This document shows, in pieces, positions 49,822 through 58,621 of a stretch of 64,000 nucleotides of DNA (positions are counted from its first letter, which is position 1; every line of letters begins with the position of its first letter). The translations under genes were made by a program, and so were the position numbers. The DNA is from CAZCTC01 sp964501335 (GTDB lineage: Bacteria > Chloroflexota > Anaerolineae > B4-G1 > SLSP01). The notes beneath the pieces are model-generated. The model did not search any database. It saw nothing but the letters and a program-made list of their open reading frames with translations, and was not told where the DNA came from. The stretch is from assembly GCA_964501335.1 (NCBI GenBank), contig CAZCTC010000007.1, positions 62,001 through 126,000 of the forward strand. The letters are read 5' to 3'.

Positions 49822-49863
49822 CGCTCTGCGATCTCCGCGTCTCTGCGTTGAACTCTTTTCTTG
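49822..49863. repeat. Repeat G, right half (copy 5)
   Basis: CTCTGCGATCTCCGCGTCTC and TGCGTTGAACTCTTTTCTTG match the complement of the CACAGAG repeats and end 10 bp before the LuxR-family stop codon. Confidence 0.6.
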
Positions 49864-49872
49864 GAGGGTGGG

Positions 49873-52590
49873 TCAGGGGAGGAGGCCGAATTGGCGGGCG
49901 CGGGCGACGGCTTCGGTGCGGTTGGCGGCGTCGAGTTTGCGGTAGATGCTGGCGGCGTGGGCTTTGATGGTGCCGGGGGAGACGATGAGCTGTCCGGCTA
50001 TTTCGGCGTTGGTTTTTCCCTGCGCCATGAGTTGGAGGACTTCTAATTCGCGGGGGGAGAGCGGTTCAATCAGTCCGGCGGGTTGGGGGGCCGGGACGGT
50101 GCTTTTTTCGGCCGGGGGGAAGGCTTCCAGCAGGTGTTGCGCGTACGAGCGATGGGCGGCGGATTTTGATTTCAGATAGGCGGTCAGGAGATCGCGGGCC
50201 GGTTCGCCGATATCTACGAAACTGCGGATATATCCTTCCGGTTCGGCCAGCGCCAGTGTTGATTCAATGAGGGCCAGGGCTTCGGGCCGGCGTTGCCGGC
50301 CGGCGAAGGCCGCGGCCAGGAGCAGGTTGGACTCCAGCCGGCGGCCGATGGGATTATCGGCAGGCCCTTTGGCCGATGTTTCATTCAGGAGGGCTTCTAC
50401 TTCTTCATAGCGCTCTTGGGCCAGCCGGATGCGGGCCAGGGTGAGCCGATAATATTCTCCATGCAGGCGGAAATCCTCGCTGTGCCGGATTTGATCGGCC
50501 CATTGCGCGGCGCTGTGAAGATCTCCGGAGGCGAGCTGGACGCGGACTTTCAGCGTGCGGAAATCTTCCGCAAACTCGATCGGCCGGGAGTGCGCTTTCA
50601 GGCGTTCCAGGAATTTATCGACGGTTTGCAGGGCTTCGGGGTAGTTCCCCTTTGCGGTCAGGATGTGCGCCAGATCCAGCAATCCAAAGGCGTCCATCAT
50701 AATATTTCCCCAGAGCGCGTTGGTTTGAAGGCTTTCCCGGATCTGGTGTTCGGCTTCGTCCAGATAGTTCCATTCGTACAAGGCTTCGCCGAGGGCGCTG
50801 TGCAGCCCGGCGGTGGAGTAGATGAAACGAAGATCTCTTTCCCGGGAAGGGTCGAGAAAGCGGTGGCACAGGTCGGCGGCGGCATGTAAACGACCCTGCA
50901 TCAGGTAGAGATGGGCCAGGAAGAGGATCAGGGTGGGAATTTCGCGGGATTCCGAGGCTTTGTGCAGATATTTGGTGGAAATTTCGGCGGCGAGATCGAT
51001 TTCCCCGCGCCTTCCCAGCGTCATGCCGTAGAGGATATCGGCGGCATCGCGCAGGATCGATTCTTCGGGTGGGATGGCTTCCAGTTCCTGGTAAGCGGGA
51101 AGCGGGACGGTTTCCCGGGCGACTGAGCGCGGGCGGAGAAAGGCCAGCGCGACCATGATAATGGTTTGAATCCAGGTCGGTCGGGTTTCGGGGGGAGTGT
51201 CGGCGAGCTGTTGGGCCAGCTCTTGCAGCAGGGGGAGGGCTTTTTCGATGAGTCCCTGGATGATGAGAAACCAGGCCTGATAGAGGCCGATTTTGGGGCG
51301 ATTCAGGATGATTGGCGGTGAAAGCTGGTCGGCCAGCTGGATGAGGGAGGGATCTCCGGCGGCCCAGCGGAGCGGACCGTAATGTTCGATCAGCTCGGCG
51401 GCGCGGTTTTCTTCCCGGGCGGCCAGGAGATGTTGAACGGCTTCGGCGATGAAGCCGTTTTGCTCGAACCAGGTGGCGGCCCGGATGTGCAGTTGGGGCA
51501 GTTGTTCCGGTTGGGCCTGTTGCAGCCGGACCCGGAGCAGATCGGCGAAGAGGTGATGGTAGCGGAACCACCGGCCTTCATGATCCAGGGAGATGAGGAA
51601 GAGGTTTTCCCGTTCCAGATAATTCAGGATGGGGGCTGTGTCGGGACGATTTCCAGCAGAGGAGGATTGTCTGTCTTTGGGGTTGAGGGGAGTGAGTGGA
51701 TCGATGTCGGCCAGGAGGAAATCGCAGAGTGGGGCGGTGAGACGGTCCAGGATTGAGGTGAGCAGAAGAAAATGCTGGATTTCCGGCGGCTGGTTGTTCA
51801 AGACTTCTTCCAGCAGGTAGTCGAGGATGTAGCGGTTTGAGCCGGAGAAGTTTTCGATAAAGCCGGCGATGTCTTTGCGGTCCCGCATCGAGAGGGCGGC
51901 CATTTGCAGGCCGGCGATCCAGCCTTCGGTGCGTTTTTCGAGCAGGGCGATGGAGTTTTCATCCAGGTGAAGGCCCATGGTGTCGTTTAGAAATTGGGCG
52001 GTTTCGGCCAGCGTGAAGCGCAGGTCGAAGGCGCGCAGTTCGACGATCTGTCCGCGGGCGCGCAGCCGGGCCAGGGGGAGCGGCGGGTCCGACCGGGTGA
52101 GGATGACCAGGTGGAGGGTGTGGGGAAGGTGCTCGATCAGAAAGATCACGTTTTCATGGACGGCGGCGCTGTGGATCAACTGGTAATCGTCCAGAACCAG
52201 GGCGAGGTCGTTTTCAAGGGCATCCAGTTCGTTGATGAGGGTCGTCAGGACGGCTTCTGCGGACGGTTGCTGGATGCCGTCCATTAGTTGGACGGCTTCG
52301 AGGCCGATTCGAGGGTCGGCGGCCTGGAGCGCGGCGACCAGATAGGCGAGGAAGCGTCCTTCCTGGTTGTCGTTTTTGTCTAGAGAGAGCCAGGCGACCG
52401 GAGTCCCGCCGGCGGCGAGGCAGGAGGCGACCAGGGTGGTTTTGCCGAAGCCGGCCGGGGCGGTGATCAAAGTCAAAGGGCCGGCAAGTCCCCGGGCGAT
52501 CTGCTGTTGGAGCCGTGGCCGATCGACCCGCTCGAGGCGGGGGAAGGGCGGGTGTATTTTCGTACGGATGAGAGAATCGGTTGGAGTCAT
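49873..52590 (-). CDS. MalT-like LuxR-family transcription regulator
   Basis: A 905-residue STAND-type regulator. It opens MTPTDSLIRTKIHPPFPR, with Walker A APAGFGKTTLV (about residues 44-54) and Walker B ALVLDDYQLIH, then the LTRSDPPLPLARLRARGQI motif typical of MalT-like proteins. A long helical TPR-like middle (about 340-830) leads to a C-terminal LuxR helix-turn-helix: LSPRELEVLQLMAQGKTNAE and TIKAHAASIYRKL. Such proteins bind an inducer and ATP, oligomerise and activate promoters. Targets are not evident; it is a single gene flanked by repeats on both sides. No clear ribosome binding site was seen. Confidence 0.92.
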   Translation of the reverse strand: MTPTDSLIRTKIHPPFPRLERVDRPRLQQQIARGLAGPLTLITAPAGFGKTTLVASCLAAGGTPVAWLSLDKNDNQEGRFLAYLVAALQAADPRIGLEAVQLMDGIQQPSAEAVLTTLINELDALENDLALVLDDYQLIHSAAVHENVIFLIEHLPHTLHLVILTRSDPPLPLARLRARGQIVELRAFDLRFTLAETAQFLNDTMGLHLDENSIALLEKRTEGWIAGLQMAALSMRDRKDIAGFIENFSGSNRYILDYLLEEVLNNQPPEIQHFLLLTSILDRLTAPLCDFLLADIDPLTPLNPKDRQSSSAGNRPDTAPILNYLERENLFLISLDHEGRWFRYHHLFADLLRVRLQQAQPEQLPQLHIRAATWFEQNGFIAEAVQHLLAAREENRAAELIEHYGPLRWAAGDPSLIQLADQLSPPIILNRPKIGLYQAWFLIIQGLIEKALPLLQELAQQLADTPPETRPTWIQTIIMVALAFLRPRSVARETVPLPAYQELEAIPPEESILRDAADILYGMTLGRRGEIDLAAEISTKYLHKASESREIPTLILFLAHLYLMQGRLHAAADLCHRFLDPSRERDLRFIYSTAGLHSALGEALYEWNYLDEAEHQIRESLQTNALWGNIMMDAFGLLDLAHILTAKGNYPEALQTVDKFLERLKAHSRPIEFAEDFRTLKVRVQLASGDLHSAAQWADQIRHSEDFRLHGEYYRLTLARIRLAQERYEEVEALLNETSAKGPADNPIGRRLESNLLLAAAFAGRQRRPEALALIESTLALAEPEGYIRSFVDIGEPARDLLTAYLKSKSAAHRSYAQHLLEAFPPAEKSTVPAPQPAGLIEPLSPRELEVLQLMAQGKTNAEIAGQLIVSPGTIKAHAASIYRKLDAANRTEAVARARQFGLLP

Positions 52591-52595
52591 ATGGA

Positions 52596-52632
52596 ATCAG
52601 TAGACAGTAGACAGAATTCAGTAGACAGCGGA
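52596..52632. repeat. Repeat E at the start of the LuxR gene
   Basis: CAGTAGACAGTAGACAG and a further CAGTAGACAGCGG lie in the leader of the minus-strand regulator, about 6 bp from its start codon. Confidence 0.65.
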
Positions 52633-52797
52633 TTTCAGGATTTGATATTTCTTAATTTCCCAGGGTTAATGCTCACCATTCGCGTAAATGATTAGCCAAA
52701 TCAGGAATTATCCCTACTCTCCTAAATGGGCCCCCAAATGGGTTTAACCTTCCTGGGGCCTGCGGATCCCAGGCGAAGGGCGGATGAGAGTGTTACC

Positions 52798-53580
52798 TTA
52801 TATTTGAACCATCCCCGAATTGTTTTCCAGCAGTTTCTGGATGAAGTTGCTGTATTCATCTCCCCGGGGCAGTTCGTGATTCACGTTCAGGCGGCGGCGC
52901 AATGCGATGACTGAGCTTTGGGTTTGGGGATTCCAGCCCTCTTTTTCGACCGTTTCCCAATAGATCCCGAGCCCGCGCTTTTGCCAGGCAGGCAGGTCGT
53001 TGAAGTTGATGCCTTTCTGGAAGAGGAATTCGTTCTTCCAGGCGATGGACATGCCGGCGATTTCTTGATGGGCTTTCAAGGGGGCGACGCCTTCTTTGCG
53101 CAGAATCCAGTAACAATGGGCGTTCAGGGCATTGCGATGGGCATCTTCGTTGCGCCAGCGGAAATAATCGATGACATCTTTGTCCTGGGGCAGCTGGGAG
53201 ATGCGGCAGTCGAAGGCGGCGAGATCGCCCAGGAGCAGCGAAAATTTGGCGCTGCATTCTCCGGCGAGGATGGAGATGTATTTGCGGATTTTCCGCCCGA
53301 AAGCTTCTTCGTCGGGGTGGAAGAGCAGGGAGATCTCATCGCTTTGGACGTAGCCGTAGATGATCTGGAAGCCGCAACCGGTCATCAGATATTCTGTGGT
53401 GGCGGCCATGTAATCGCGGAATCGAACATCGTAGGGGATGTCGAAGTCATGGCTTTCTTTGGTGAGTTTTGTAAAGCCGCGGCCGTCCAGGCGGGCGACC
53501 ATGGTGAGGCCGGGCAATACGCAGCTGTCGGCTGCGGTTTCAAAGATCCGCATTTTGGTGTCTAATTCATCAAATTTCAT
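52798..53580 (-). CDS. Thg1-like 3'-5' RNA polymerase (tRNA-His guanylyltransferase family)
   Basis: A 260-residue protein of the Thg1 family. The palm-domain metal residues are present: Asp32 in RLDGRGFTKLT and Asp81-Glu82 in YVQSDEISLLF. DYFRWRNEDAHRNALNAHCYW corresponds to the eukaryotic HINNLYN region. Family members add nucleotides in the 3'-5' direction to tRNA 5' ends; bacterial Thg1-like proteins repair 5'-truncated tRNAs, since bacterial tRNA-His obtains G-1 by transcription. Its start overlaps the end of the upstream kinase gene by 11 bp, so the two are translationally coupled, suggesting a shared RNA 5'-end repair task. Confidence 0.9.
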   Translation of the reverse strand: MKFDELDTKMRIFETAADSCVLPGLTMVARLDGRGFTKLTKESHDFDIPYDVRFRDYMAATTEYLMTGCGFQIIYGYVQSDEISLLFHPDEEAFGRKIRKYISILAGECSAKFSLLLGDLAAFDCRISQLPQDKDVIDYFRWRNEDAHRNALNAHCYWILRKEGVAPLKAHQEIAGMSIAWKNEFLFQKGINFNDLPAWQKRGLGIYWETVEKEGWNPQTQSSVIALRRRLNVNHELPRGDEYSNFIQKLLENNSGMVQI

Positions 53581-54019
53581 CCTGCCACTCCGATACGACG
53601 AATGAATCCTGGGGGTTTATTTTAACATAATAGAGTTTGTCGAAGCCTTCTGAGAGGGTGGGGAGCTGAAGCCGGTGGTGGGTGCCCAGGATTCCTTTAT
53701 CGGGGATGCGCTGGGTTCCCTGGCGTTGTTCGTTGCGTTGCAGGGCGGGCTTGATTCTGGACTCGAAATAGTAGCCGATGATTTCAAAGCCGGCGGCCTG
53801 GGCCGGGGCGATGTAGCGGTGACGTTCTTCCAGGGTGGGGTTGGTGTTGTCGACGACGAAGCTCTGGCCGCTTTCCAGGCAGGCGTTTAGAAAGAGCATT
53901 TCCCGGTGGCGGGTTTTCAGCAGGTCCATGCTGATGCGCACATGGGTGTCGAAGAATTGCTCTTTGTAAAAGGTGCTTTTCCCGGTGGCCTGAATTCCGA
54001 TAAAGATAACGGCTTGCAT
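53570..54019 (-). CDS. P-loop polynucleotide-kinase-like ATPase
   Basis: A 149-residue AAA_33-type P-loop protein. Walker A is FIGIQATGKSTFYKE (about 5-19); RISMDLLKTRHREM and SFVVDNTNPTLEERHRYI correspond to the DNTNPT motif of the 5'-polynucleotide-kinase group. There is no phosphatase or ligase domain. It would transfer the gamma phosphate of ATP to a 5'-OH end or a small substrate. The gene precedes and overlaps the Thg1-like gene, which needs a 5'-phosphorylated RNA, so a kinase acting on RNA ends is plausible. Substrate is inference from context. Confidence 0.82.
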   Translation of the reverse strand: MQAVIFIGIQATGKSTFYKEQFFDTHVRISMDLLKTRHREMLFLNACLESGQSFVVDNTNPTLEERHRYIAPAQAAGFEIIGYYFESRIKPALQRNEQRQGTQRIPDKGILGTHHRLQLPTLSEGFDKLYYVKINPQDSFVVSEWQDEI

Positions 54020-54112
54020 GGGCTGAACTCCTCTGGAAGATCCTTCTTAGCTTAAGGGCATTTTGTGTTTATGACAACTTCAGGCGGATGGATGTGGAAC
54101 TGTTTTGAAAAT

Positions 54113-54236
54113 AGCCGACGCTGGCCCCTCTATCCCCCCTGCCCCCCTTTCCCCCGCGCGGGGGGAAAGGGGGGGAGTTGGTTGTTAAGGGGAATTTGCG
54201 CGCCTTCTGAGGCGTGCAAATTCCCCTTTCTCCTTT
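54113..54236. repeat. Repeat F, copy 1
   Basis: GAAAATAGCCG, a C-rich run and its G-rich complement (CCCCCGCG...GGGGG), then a hairpin with arm GGGGAATTTGCGCGCCT and loop TCTG. It aligns with 58414-58553. Confidence 0.65.
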
Positions 54237-54246
54237 TGGGGCATTG

Positions 54247-54320
54247 TGTTGACAGGTGCCTTCTTAAACCCTGAAAGGGTGGTTTTGGTAAGCCTGGGAT
54301 GAAATCCCAGGAAACCGCGC
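54247..54320. repeat. Repeat D, copy 3
   Basis: CAGGTGCCTTCTTAAACCCT, GAAAGGGTGGTTT and GCCTGGGATGAAATCCCAGG; it runs directly into a half copy of repeat A. Confidence 0.72.
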
Positions 54321-54421
54321 GGTGCGAAGCAGGGAGAGGGAGTTTTTTGTTTATATTTTCGGCGGCTTTCTTAAGCCGCCGAAAATATGGGTTTTTTCTC
54401 CAGACCAACCGCACAGGTCGG
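54321..54421 (+). repeat. Repeat A, copy 14 (3' half fused to repeat D)
   Basis: Begins GGTGCGAAGCAGGG, the same insertion seen in copy 7, then GAGAGGGAG, hairpin arm ATTTTCGGCGGCTT with loop TCTT, T-run and tail GACCAACCGCACAGGTCG. Confidence 0.8.
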
Positions 54422-54531
54422 TTTTTCTTCTGGAAAAGGGGGGATAGAATTGTTTGTAGGCTATCCTTCAGTTAAAAACGTGAAACGTAAAGATTTGTTG
54501 TCCGGGTATAACGTTTTGGCGAGGCTTCACT

Positions 54532-55083
54532 ATGTCATTTAAACAGATTCGGTTGGCGGCGGCGGGGGTCAGTTTTGTCATTGCGGTGCTGGCGATTTTC
54601 CTGCCGGGATGGTTGGGGCTTTATGCCGCTTCTTTGCCCTGGGATTGCAGGGTTGCCGGCGTTGTCGTTGCGATGGTGTGCGGGGTGATCGGGGCCGATG
54701 TGGCGGTCCGTCTTCATTATGAGCAGTTTGGGCTGTTGATCTGGGTGCTTTTGGGGTGTGGGATGCTGGGGGGGCTGTTGTTGAATCTCTATTTTGGGAT
54801 GGTCCATGCGGCTTCGGTGGCGGCTCTCTGGGATTCGGGGTGGGCCGGTTTGACTCCCGGCTGCGTGATTACCGGGGCGGTGTCGCTGGTGGTGAGTCTG
54901 GGGCTGTGGCTTTGGGAATGGGTTAAGTCGGTTTTTAAATTTAATGTGGATGCTTTTTCGTCGGAGATGGAAGGGGGGCTGCTGGTTTCGGCGATTATCA
55001 GTGTGAGTGTGATGGTGGTGTGGTGGTTGATGGTGTTGGGTCGCTGGCCGCCGGAATTTCTGTTGCTATTTTCGCGCGCATGA
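54532..55083 (+). CDS. Membrane protein, about five helices
   Basis: A 183-residue hydrophobic protein (MSFKQIRLAAAGVSFVIAVL..., later VVAMVCGVIGADVAVRLHYE, WVLLGCGMLGGLLLNLYFG, CVITGAVSLVVSLGLWLWEW and VSAIISVSVMVVWWLMVLG). A GCGAGG element lies about 9 nt before the ATG. No family recognised and no neighbour on the same strand, so nothing can be said about function beyond location in the membrane. Confidence 0.7.
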   Translation: MSFKQIRLAAAGVSFVIAVLAIFLPGWLGLYAASLPWDCRVAGVVVAMVCGVIGADVAVRLHYEQFGLLIWVLLGCGMLGGLLLNLYFGMVHAASVAALWDSGWAGLTPGCVITGAVSLVVSLGLWLWEWVKSVFKFNVDAFSSEMEGGLLVSAIISVSVMVVWWLMVLGRWPPEFLLLFSRA

Positions 55084-55452
55084 GAACTTATGGCTCGGGT
55101 AAATTCAGTGCAGTTTTTTTTAATTCGACGAGATTTGAGGTTGATAATGAACGGCGAAGGAGCAAATTACCCTACGCTCTGGGCTGAAGCCCATGGCTAT
55201 GAATAAGAAAGCCCCCTGATGACCTTTTAAAATTAAATCCGGTAATAGAAAAATCCCGGTCGCCCGGGGTCCGCAGGCCCCGGGCTATGAAAAAGAAAGC
55301 CCTCTGAAGAGGGTTGCCAACCGGGATTCCGGTGTCCGCAGCCCGGTTTACCGGGCTTGATTTCTAGTAGCCGCGGGCTTTAGCCCGAGGCGAGGCGGAT
55401 TTTGCTACCGTCGGGAAACAGGGGTATTATCGGATTATTTTCTTAAAGGCCA
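55084..55452. repeat. Intergenic stretch with GGGCTTTAGCCC-type palindromes
   Basis: No gene seen in these 369 bp. It holds GGGCTGAAGCCC (55180), AGCCCGG-TTTA-CCGGGCT (55340) and CGGGCTTTAGCCCG (55374), plus two near copies of AAGAAAGCCCNCTGA. These are dispersed-palindrome types unlike repeat A. Confidence 0.6.
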
Positions 55453-56148
55453 TTAGCCCGGGGGCAAGGTGGATTTCGTTACGTTCTTCTTCCGTATTGC
55501 CCATCCCAGCGCGAGTAAGATCCATCCGGCGATGACGGTGATGATAATTCCTTCGATTCGATAAGCAGCATTTTCTCCCTGTGGGGAAGGGGAAGCATCA
55601 TGTTTTACCCAGACACTGCCGTCGTCTAAAACGGCGGCCTGCCAGGCATCTGAGCCGTAGTCATTAACATAAGTGATGACTGTGGCACAATCTTTGTAAT
55701 CAGCGTCTTTGGGGAAACCGGAATTCGGAGCAACAAAGCAATCACAGAGAGTCAAATCTGTGCCCATATAAGTTGCTTCATAGATGGGGCAATTTTTATC
55801 GATGCCGGAATCTTTTTCCTCGAGACAGCAGGCCAGGGAAGCGGGGGGCCATGTCGAGGCCACGGTCCATTGCCGGGATTGTGAGTCGTAAGTCCAGCGG
55901 CCCGTTTCGACGGTTTTGACGGTGATGATGGTTTCAGAAGACCAGAAAGCAGAGTTCTTTTTATAATCAAGATTGGCTATTTCAGTCGCTCCTCCTCCAG
56001 GCGTTCCCAGATTTTCCCAATGATAAGCCCAACTTAATTCCCCTTCATCGATCTTTTGGAGAAGCGGGCCGGTGAGCAGACAGCCCAGAAAGGCGAGGCC
56101 ATAGGTGGCTGCTATGATGATCGCGGCGGCTTTGACGATAGATTGCAT
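55453..56148 (-). CDS. Membrane-anchored Cys-rich protein, unknown
   Basis: A 231-residue protein with an N-terminal membrane segment (VKAAAIIIAATYGLAFLGC) and a second near the C-terminus (GIIITVIAGWILLALGWAI). The roughly 150 residues between them should lie outside the cytoplasm and carry several cysteines (LACCLEEKDSGIDKNCP, LCDCF, KDCATV), possibly disulfide-bonded. AGGAG lies about 10 nt before the start. It lies 39 bp downstream of... the minus-strand gene ending at 56188, so the two are probably co-transcribed. Family not recognised. Confidence 0.72.
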   Translation of the reverse strand: MQSIVKAAAIIIAATYGLAFLGCLLTGPLLQKIDEGELSWAYHWENLGTPGGGATEIANLDYKKNSAFWSSETIITVKTVETGRWTYDSQSRQWTVASTWPPASLACCLEEKDSGIDKNCPIYEATYMGTDLTLCDCFVAPNSGFPKDADYKDCATVITYVNDYGSDAWQAAVLDDGSVWVKHDASPSPQGENAAYRIEGIIITVIAGWILLALGWAIRKKNVTKSTLPPG

Positions 56149-56187
56149 GTCAAGAATCTCCTGAAGGGATAGATTGGGTTGAGGATT

Positions 56188-58341
56188 TTATTCTTCCGGG
56201 GTGATCCACGGTGTAAACAAGGGATCGTCCGGCCGCAGTTCGGCGGCTTTGCGCAGGGATTCGACGGCTTCATCGCGGTAAATATAGGCTTTTTGGAGAT
56301 AGTAGTATGTTCGGAAGGTGGCGCACCAGCCTTTGAGAAACCAGGCTTCGGCCAGATCGGGCCGTGCTTCGGTAGCTTTCGAGGCCTGGAAATAGATTTG
56401 ATTGATGACTTCCAAACCACCCCAATCGTATAAGGTTTCTTCTGTGAAGCGTTGTTCGGGGGGAAGAGCCCGTAAGGGGGCAACGGCGGCGGCGTAATCT
56501 CCCAGATAGAGTTGATAGAGCAGCGGCAGACCATTCAGACGCGTTTTCCGTTGGATATCCAGCGCATCTTGCGTGCGGGCGGTGACCTGTAAATCGATCA
56601 ACCGGGCGTTCCAGTTTAATATTTCCAGATCGTTTTGATTCTCATGGCGGGCCAGTGTCTGGGCTTCGTGGATCTGCTGTTGGGCGTCGAGCCATAGATC
56701 GGCTGAGGCCAGTTCCAGTGTTCGGGAGACGGCGGTCTGAAGTTCCGGTGTGGCCCGGGTAGAGAGGGGCCTCAGGGTGATTTCTTCCCATTTTTTGCGG
56801 TTGATATTCCATCGCTGGATCTGATAACGAAGCCGGTACATTCCACAACCCAGACAGGAGATGCATTCAGATTTATCGAACAAGACTTCGGGCAGCCCGT
56901 CTTTATCCAGATCCTGCAATTCTCCGGCGGGACGATCTCCCCGGCAGAGGACTGAGGTGCGGTATTCCAGATCGAGGTGTAAAGTTTGTCCATCGAAGCG
57001 CAGCAGCTCGAACCAGTCGCCCCGGTCGTATTGTTCGCGGTATAGAAGCCAGCGATAGTTGGGATCGAGGGTGGGTTGGCGGAAATTTTCCACATAGATG
57101 CGATCCGGAGAGTCGCCGTAGTCGTAATCGATCCGGTCCAGCTCTTTCCACCCGGTACTGTTCCAGGTATAGATAGCCAGGAAGCGTTTTTGAAGGGAGC
57201 CGGGGGCTTCTTTGACCAGCAGATGTTCTATATAGGGATAATAGCCCACATTGTAAACGGCCCAGAGCGGCGGGTCGCCGGCTGGGACGGTCAATCGCTG
57301 GGCGGCAACGCCTCCTTCGGTTCCGGCCGGCCAGTGGGCCCAGGCGGCTTTGAAGAGGTCGGGATAATTCGCGGCTGAGGGGGTGACGACGGTGGCGGGT
57401 CCAATCGCGACGGAGCCGCAGTCATCATACAGCGTCAGACTGTGGAGGTCGCATTCGGTTCCGTTTTTGTAGAAGCAGAAATGGGTGGACCGACCTTTTT
57501 CGAAGAATACTTCCAGATTCCCGCCGGTGTCCAGACATTTCTGGGCTTCCGGCAAAGTCCATTGGATCTCAAAAGTGGGAATGGGGGTGGGGGAGGCTGA
57601 GGGTGTTGGCGTGGCCGGCTGGGCCGTAGGAGTTTTTACAGGGGAGCTATTGCTCCGGTCCAATTCATACCAGTGACATGGATCATCGGTGGGAGATTCT
57701 TCGATTAGCTGTTGGATATCTTCCCCATGGGAATCAAATTCAGCACCGTTGCTTCTGCGGGCACTGTTGTAATCTTCTGTGTAATGCAATTTCCAAACCT
57801 GATTTTCAGGGATGAAAATGAACAATCTACAGGCCCGGCCGATGGGGTAGCCGGCCTGATTCCAGCCTCTGTAATCGGAAGGGGATAATTGATCGGAGTT
57901 GTATTTCAGATAGGCGAAGGCGCGGATTTTATCCGGGCTGTATTCCCATACCCATACCTTGACGATATCGACCGAAGTGGCCGGGATAGCGAAATCCGTA
58001 GGTCGGAGTGGATCGGTAATTTCACCGAGGGTGATTAGTTGATGCTGCCTGGGATAATCGGGAGTCCGCCGTTTTAGATAGTCAGCGGTGGCCAACGATC
58101 TTTGAAGCTCGTAATTATAAACAGCCTTCTCGCTGTACCATTGATCTTCAAAGTTCCGGATCAGGGCTTTGACCTCTTCGCCGTGCTGAGCGGTCAGAGC
58201 GGCGCGGGCGCTTTCTTGTTCGGCTTCTTCCTGATATTCTCGAGCGAGTGGGGCGAAGATTTCATAGGTTTTCCAGCAGAAAACGGCGGCGCAGAGGCAG
58301 CAGAGGATGCCTGCGATCAGGAGGATAGTTTTTTTATTCAT
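56188..58341 (-). CDS. Membrane-anchored protein with VCBS-like and TPR-like parts
   Basis: A 717-residue protein with one N-terminal membrane segment (ILLIAGILCCLCAAVFCW), so most of it is extracytoplasmic. A domain of about 170 residues is followed by a Thr/Pro/Ser linker (TPTAQPATPTPSASPTPIPT). The middle holds FG-GAP/VCBS-like elements (DLDKDGLPEVLFD, and a cysteine group CISCLGCGMYRL). The last 170 residues are helical with tetratricopeptide character (AEAWFLKGWC, AVESLRKAAELRPDDPLF). No known family over the full length. It leads a probable two-gene unit with the Cys-rich membrane protein at 55453-56148. Confidence 0.75.
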   Translation of the reverse strand: MNKKTILLIAGILCCLCAAVFCWKTYEIFAPLAREYQEEAEQESARAALTAQHGEEVKALIRNFEDQWYSEKAVYNYELQRSLATADYLKRRTPDYPRQHQLITLGEITDPLRPTDFAIPATSVDIVKVWVWEYSPDKIRAFAYLKYNSDQLSPSDYRGWNQAGYPIGRACRLFIFIPENQVWKLHYTEDYNSARRSNGAEFDSHGEDIQQLIEESPTDDPCHWYELDRSNSSPVKTPTAQPATPTPSASPTPIPTFEIQWTLPEAQKCLDTGGNLEVFFEKGRSTHFCFYKNGTECDLHSLTLYDDCGSVAIGPATVVTPSAANYPDLFKAAWAHWPAGTEGGVAAQRLTVPAGDPPLWAVYNVGYYPYIEHLLVKEAPGSLQKRFLAIYTWNSTGWKELDRIDYDYGDSPDRIYVENFRQPTLDPNYRWLLYREQYDRGDWFELLRFDGQTLHLDLEYRTSVLCRGDRPAGELQDLDKDGLPEVLFDKSECISCLGCGMYRLRYQIQRWNINRKKWEEITLRPLSTRATPELQTAVSRTLELASADLWLDAQQQIHEAQTLARHENQNDLEILNWNARLIDLQVTARTQDALDIQRKTRLNGLPLLYQLYLGDYAAAVAPLRALPPEQRFTEETLYDWGGLEVINQIYFQASKATEARPDLAEAWFLKGWCATFRTYYYLQKAYIYRDEAVESLRKAAELRPDDPLFTPWITPEE

Positions 58342-58413
58342 GGCTTTTTTCTTATGGGCACGATTCTTCTGCTTTCATCCTTCGGAGTGTTGTTCTCCGC
58401 CGGCGCTTGGGGT

Positions 58414-58553
58414 TTGAAAATAGCCGTACGGGCCCTCTATTCCCTCCCCGGCCCTCCCCTTTCTCCCAAAGACGCAGATGGGAGAAAGGGGAGGGAGTTT
58501 GTTTTCAGGGGGATTTGTGCGCCGCAGACGGCGCGCAAATCCCCCCTTCTCCT
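58414..58553. repeat. Repeat F, copy 2
   Basis: GAAAATAGCCG, GGCCCTCTATTCCCTCCCC, a stem of CCCCTTTCTCCCA with GGGAGAAAGGGG, then a GGGGGATTTGTGCGCC hairpin. Same order as 54113-54236. Confidence 0.65.
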
Positions 58554-58621
58554 TGAATGTTTACCGTTGCAATATCGTATAAGTTACCCGGATTTCATCG
58601 CCAGGGTGCCGGGGACACAGA

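Larger units (their letters stand above)
49210..49822. repeat. Composite inverted repeat, right arm (C-B-C-A-D-C-A)
   Basis: Mirror image of 45606-46097: half C, B, C, A, D, C, A. The extra length is due to spacers, including an added GGGCGGCC...GGCCGCCC palindrome at 49252-49275. With 48886-49209 it fills the 987-bp gap between the flavoprotein and the LuxR regulator; I see no gene there. Confidence 0.8.
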
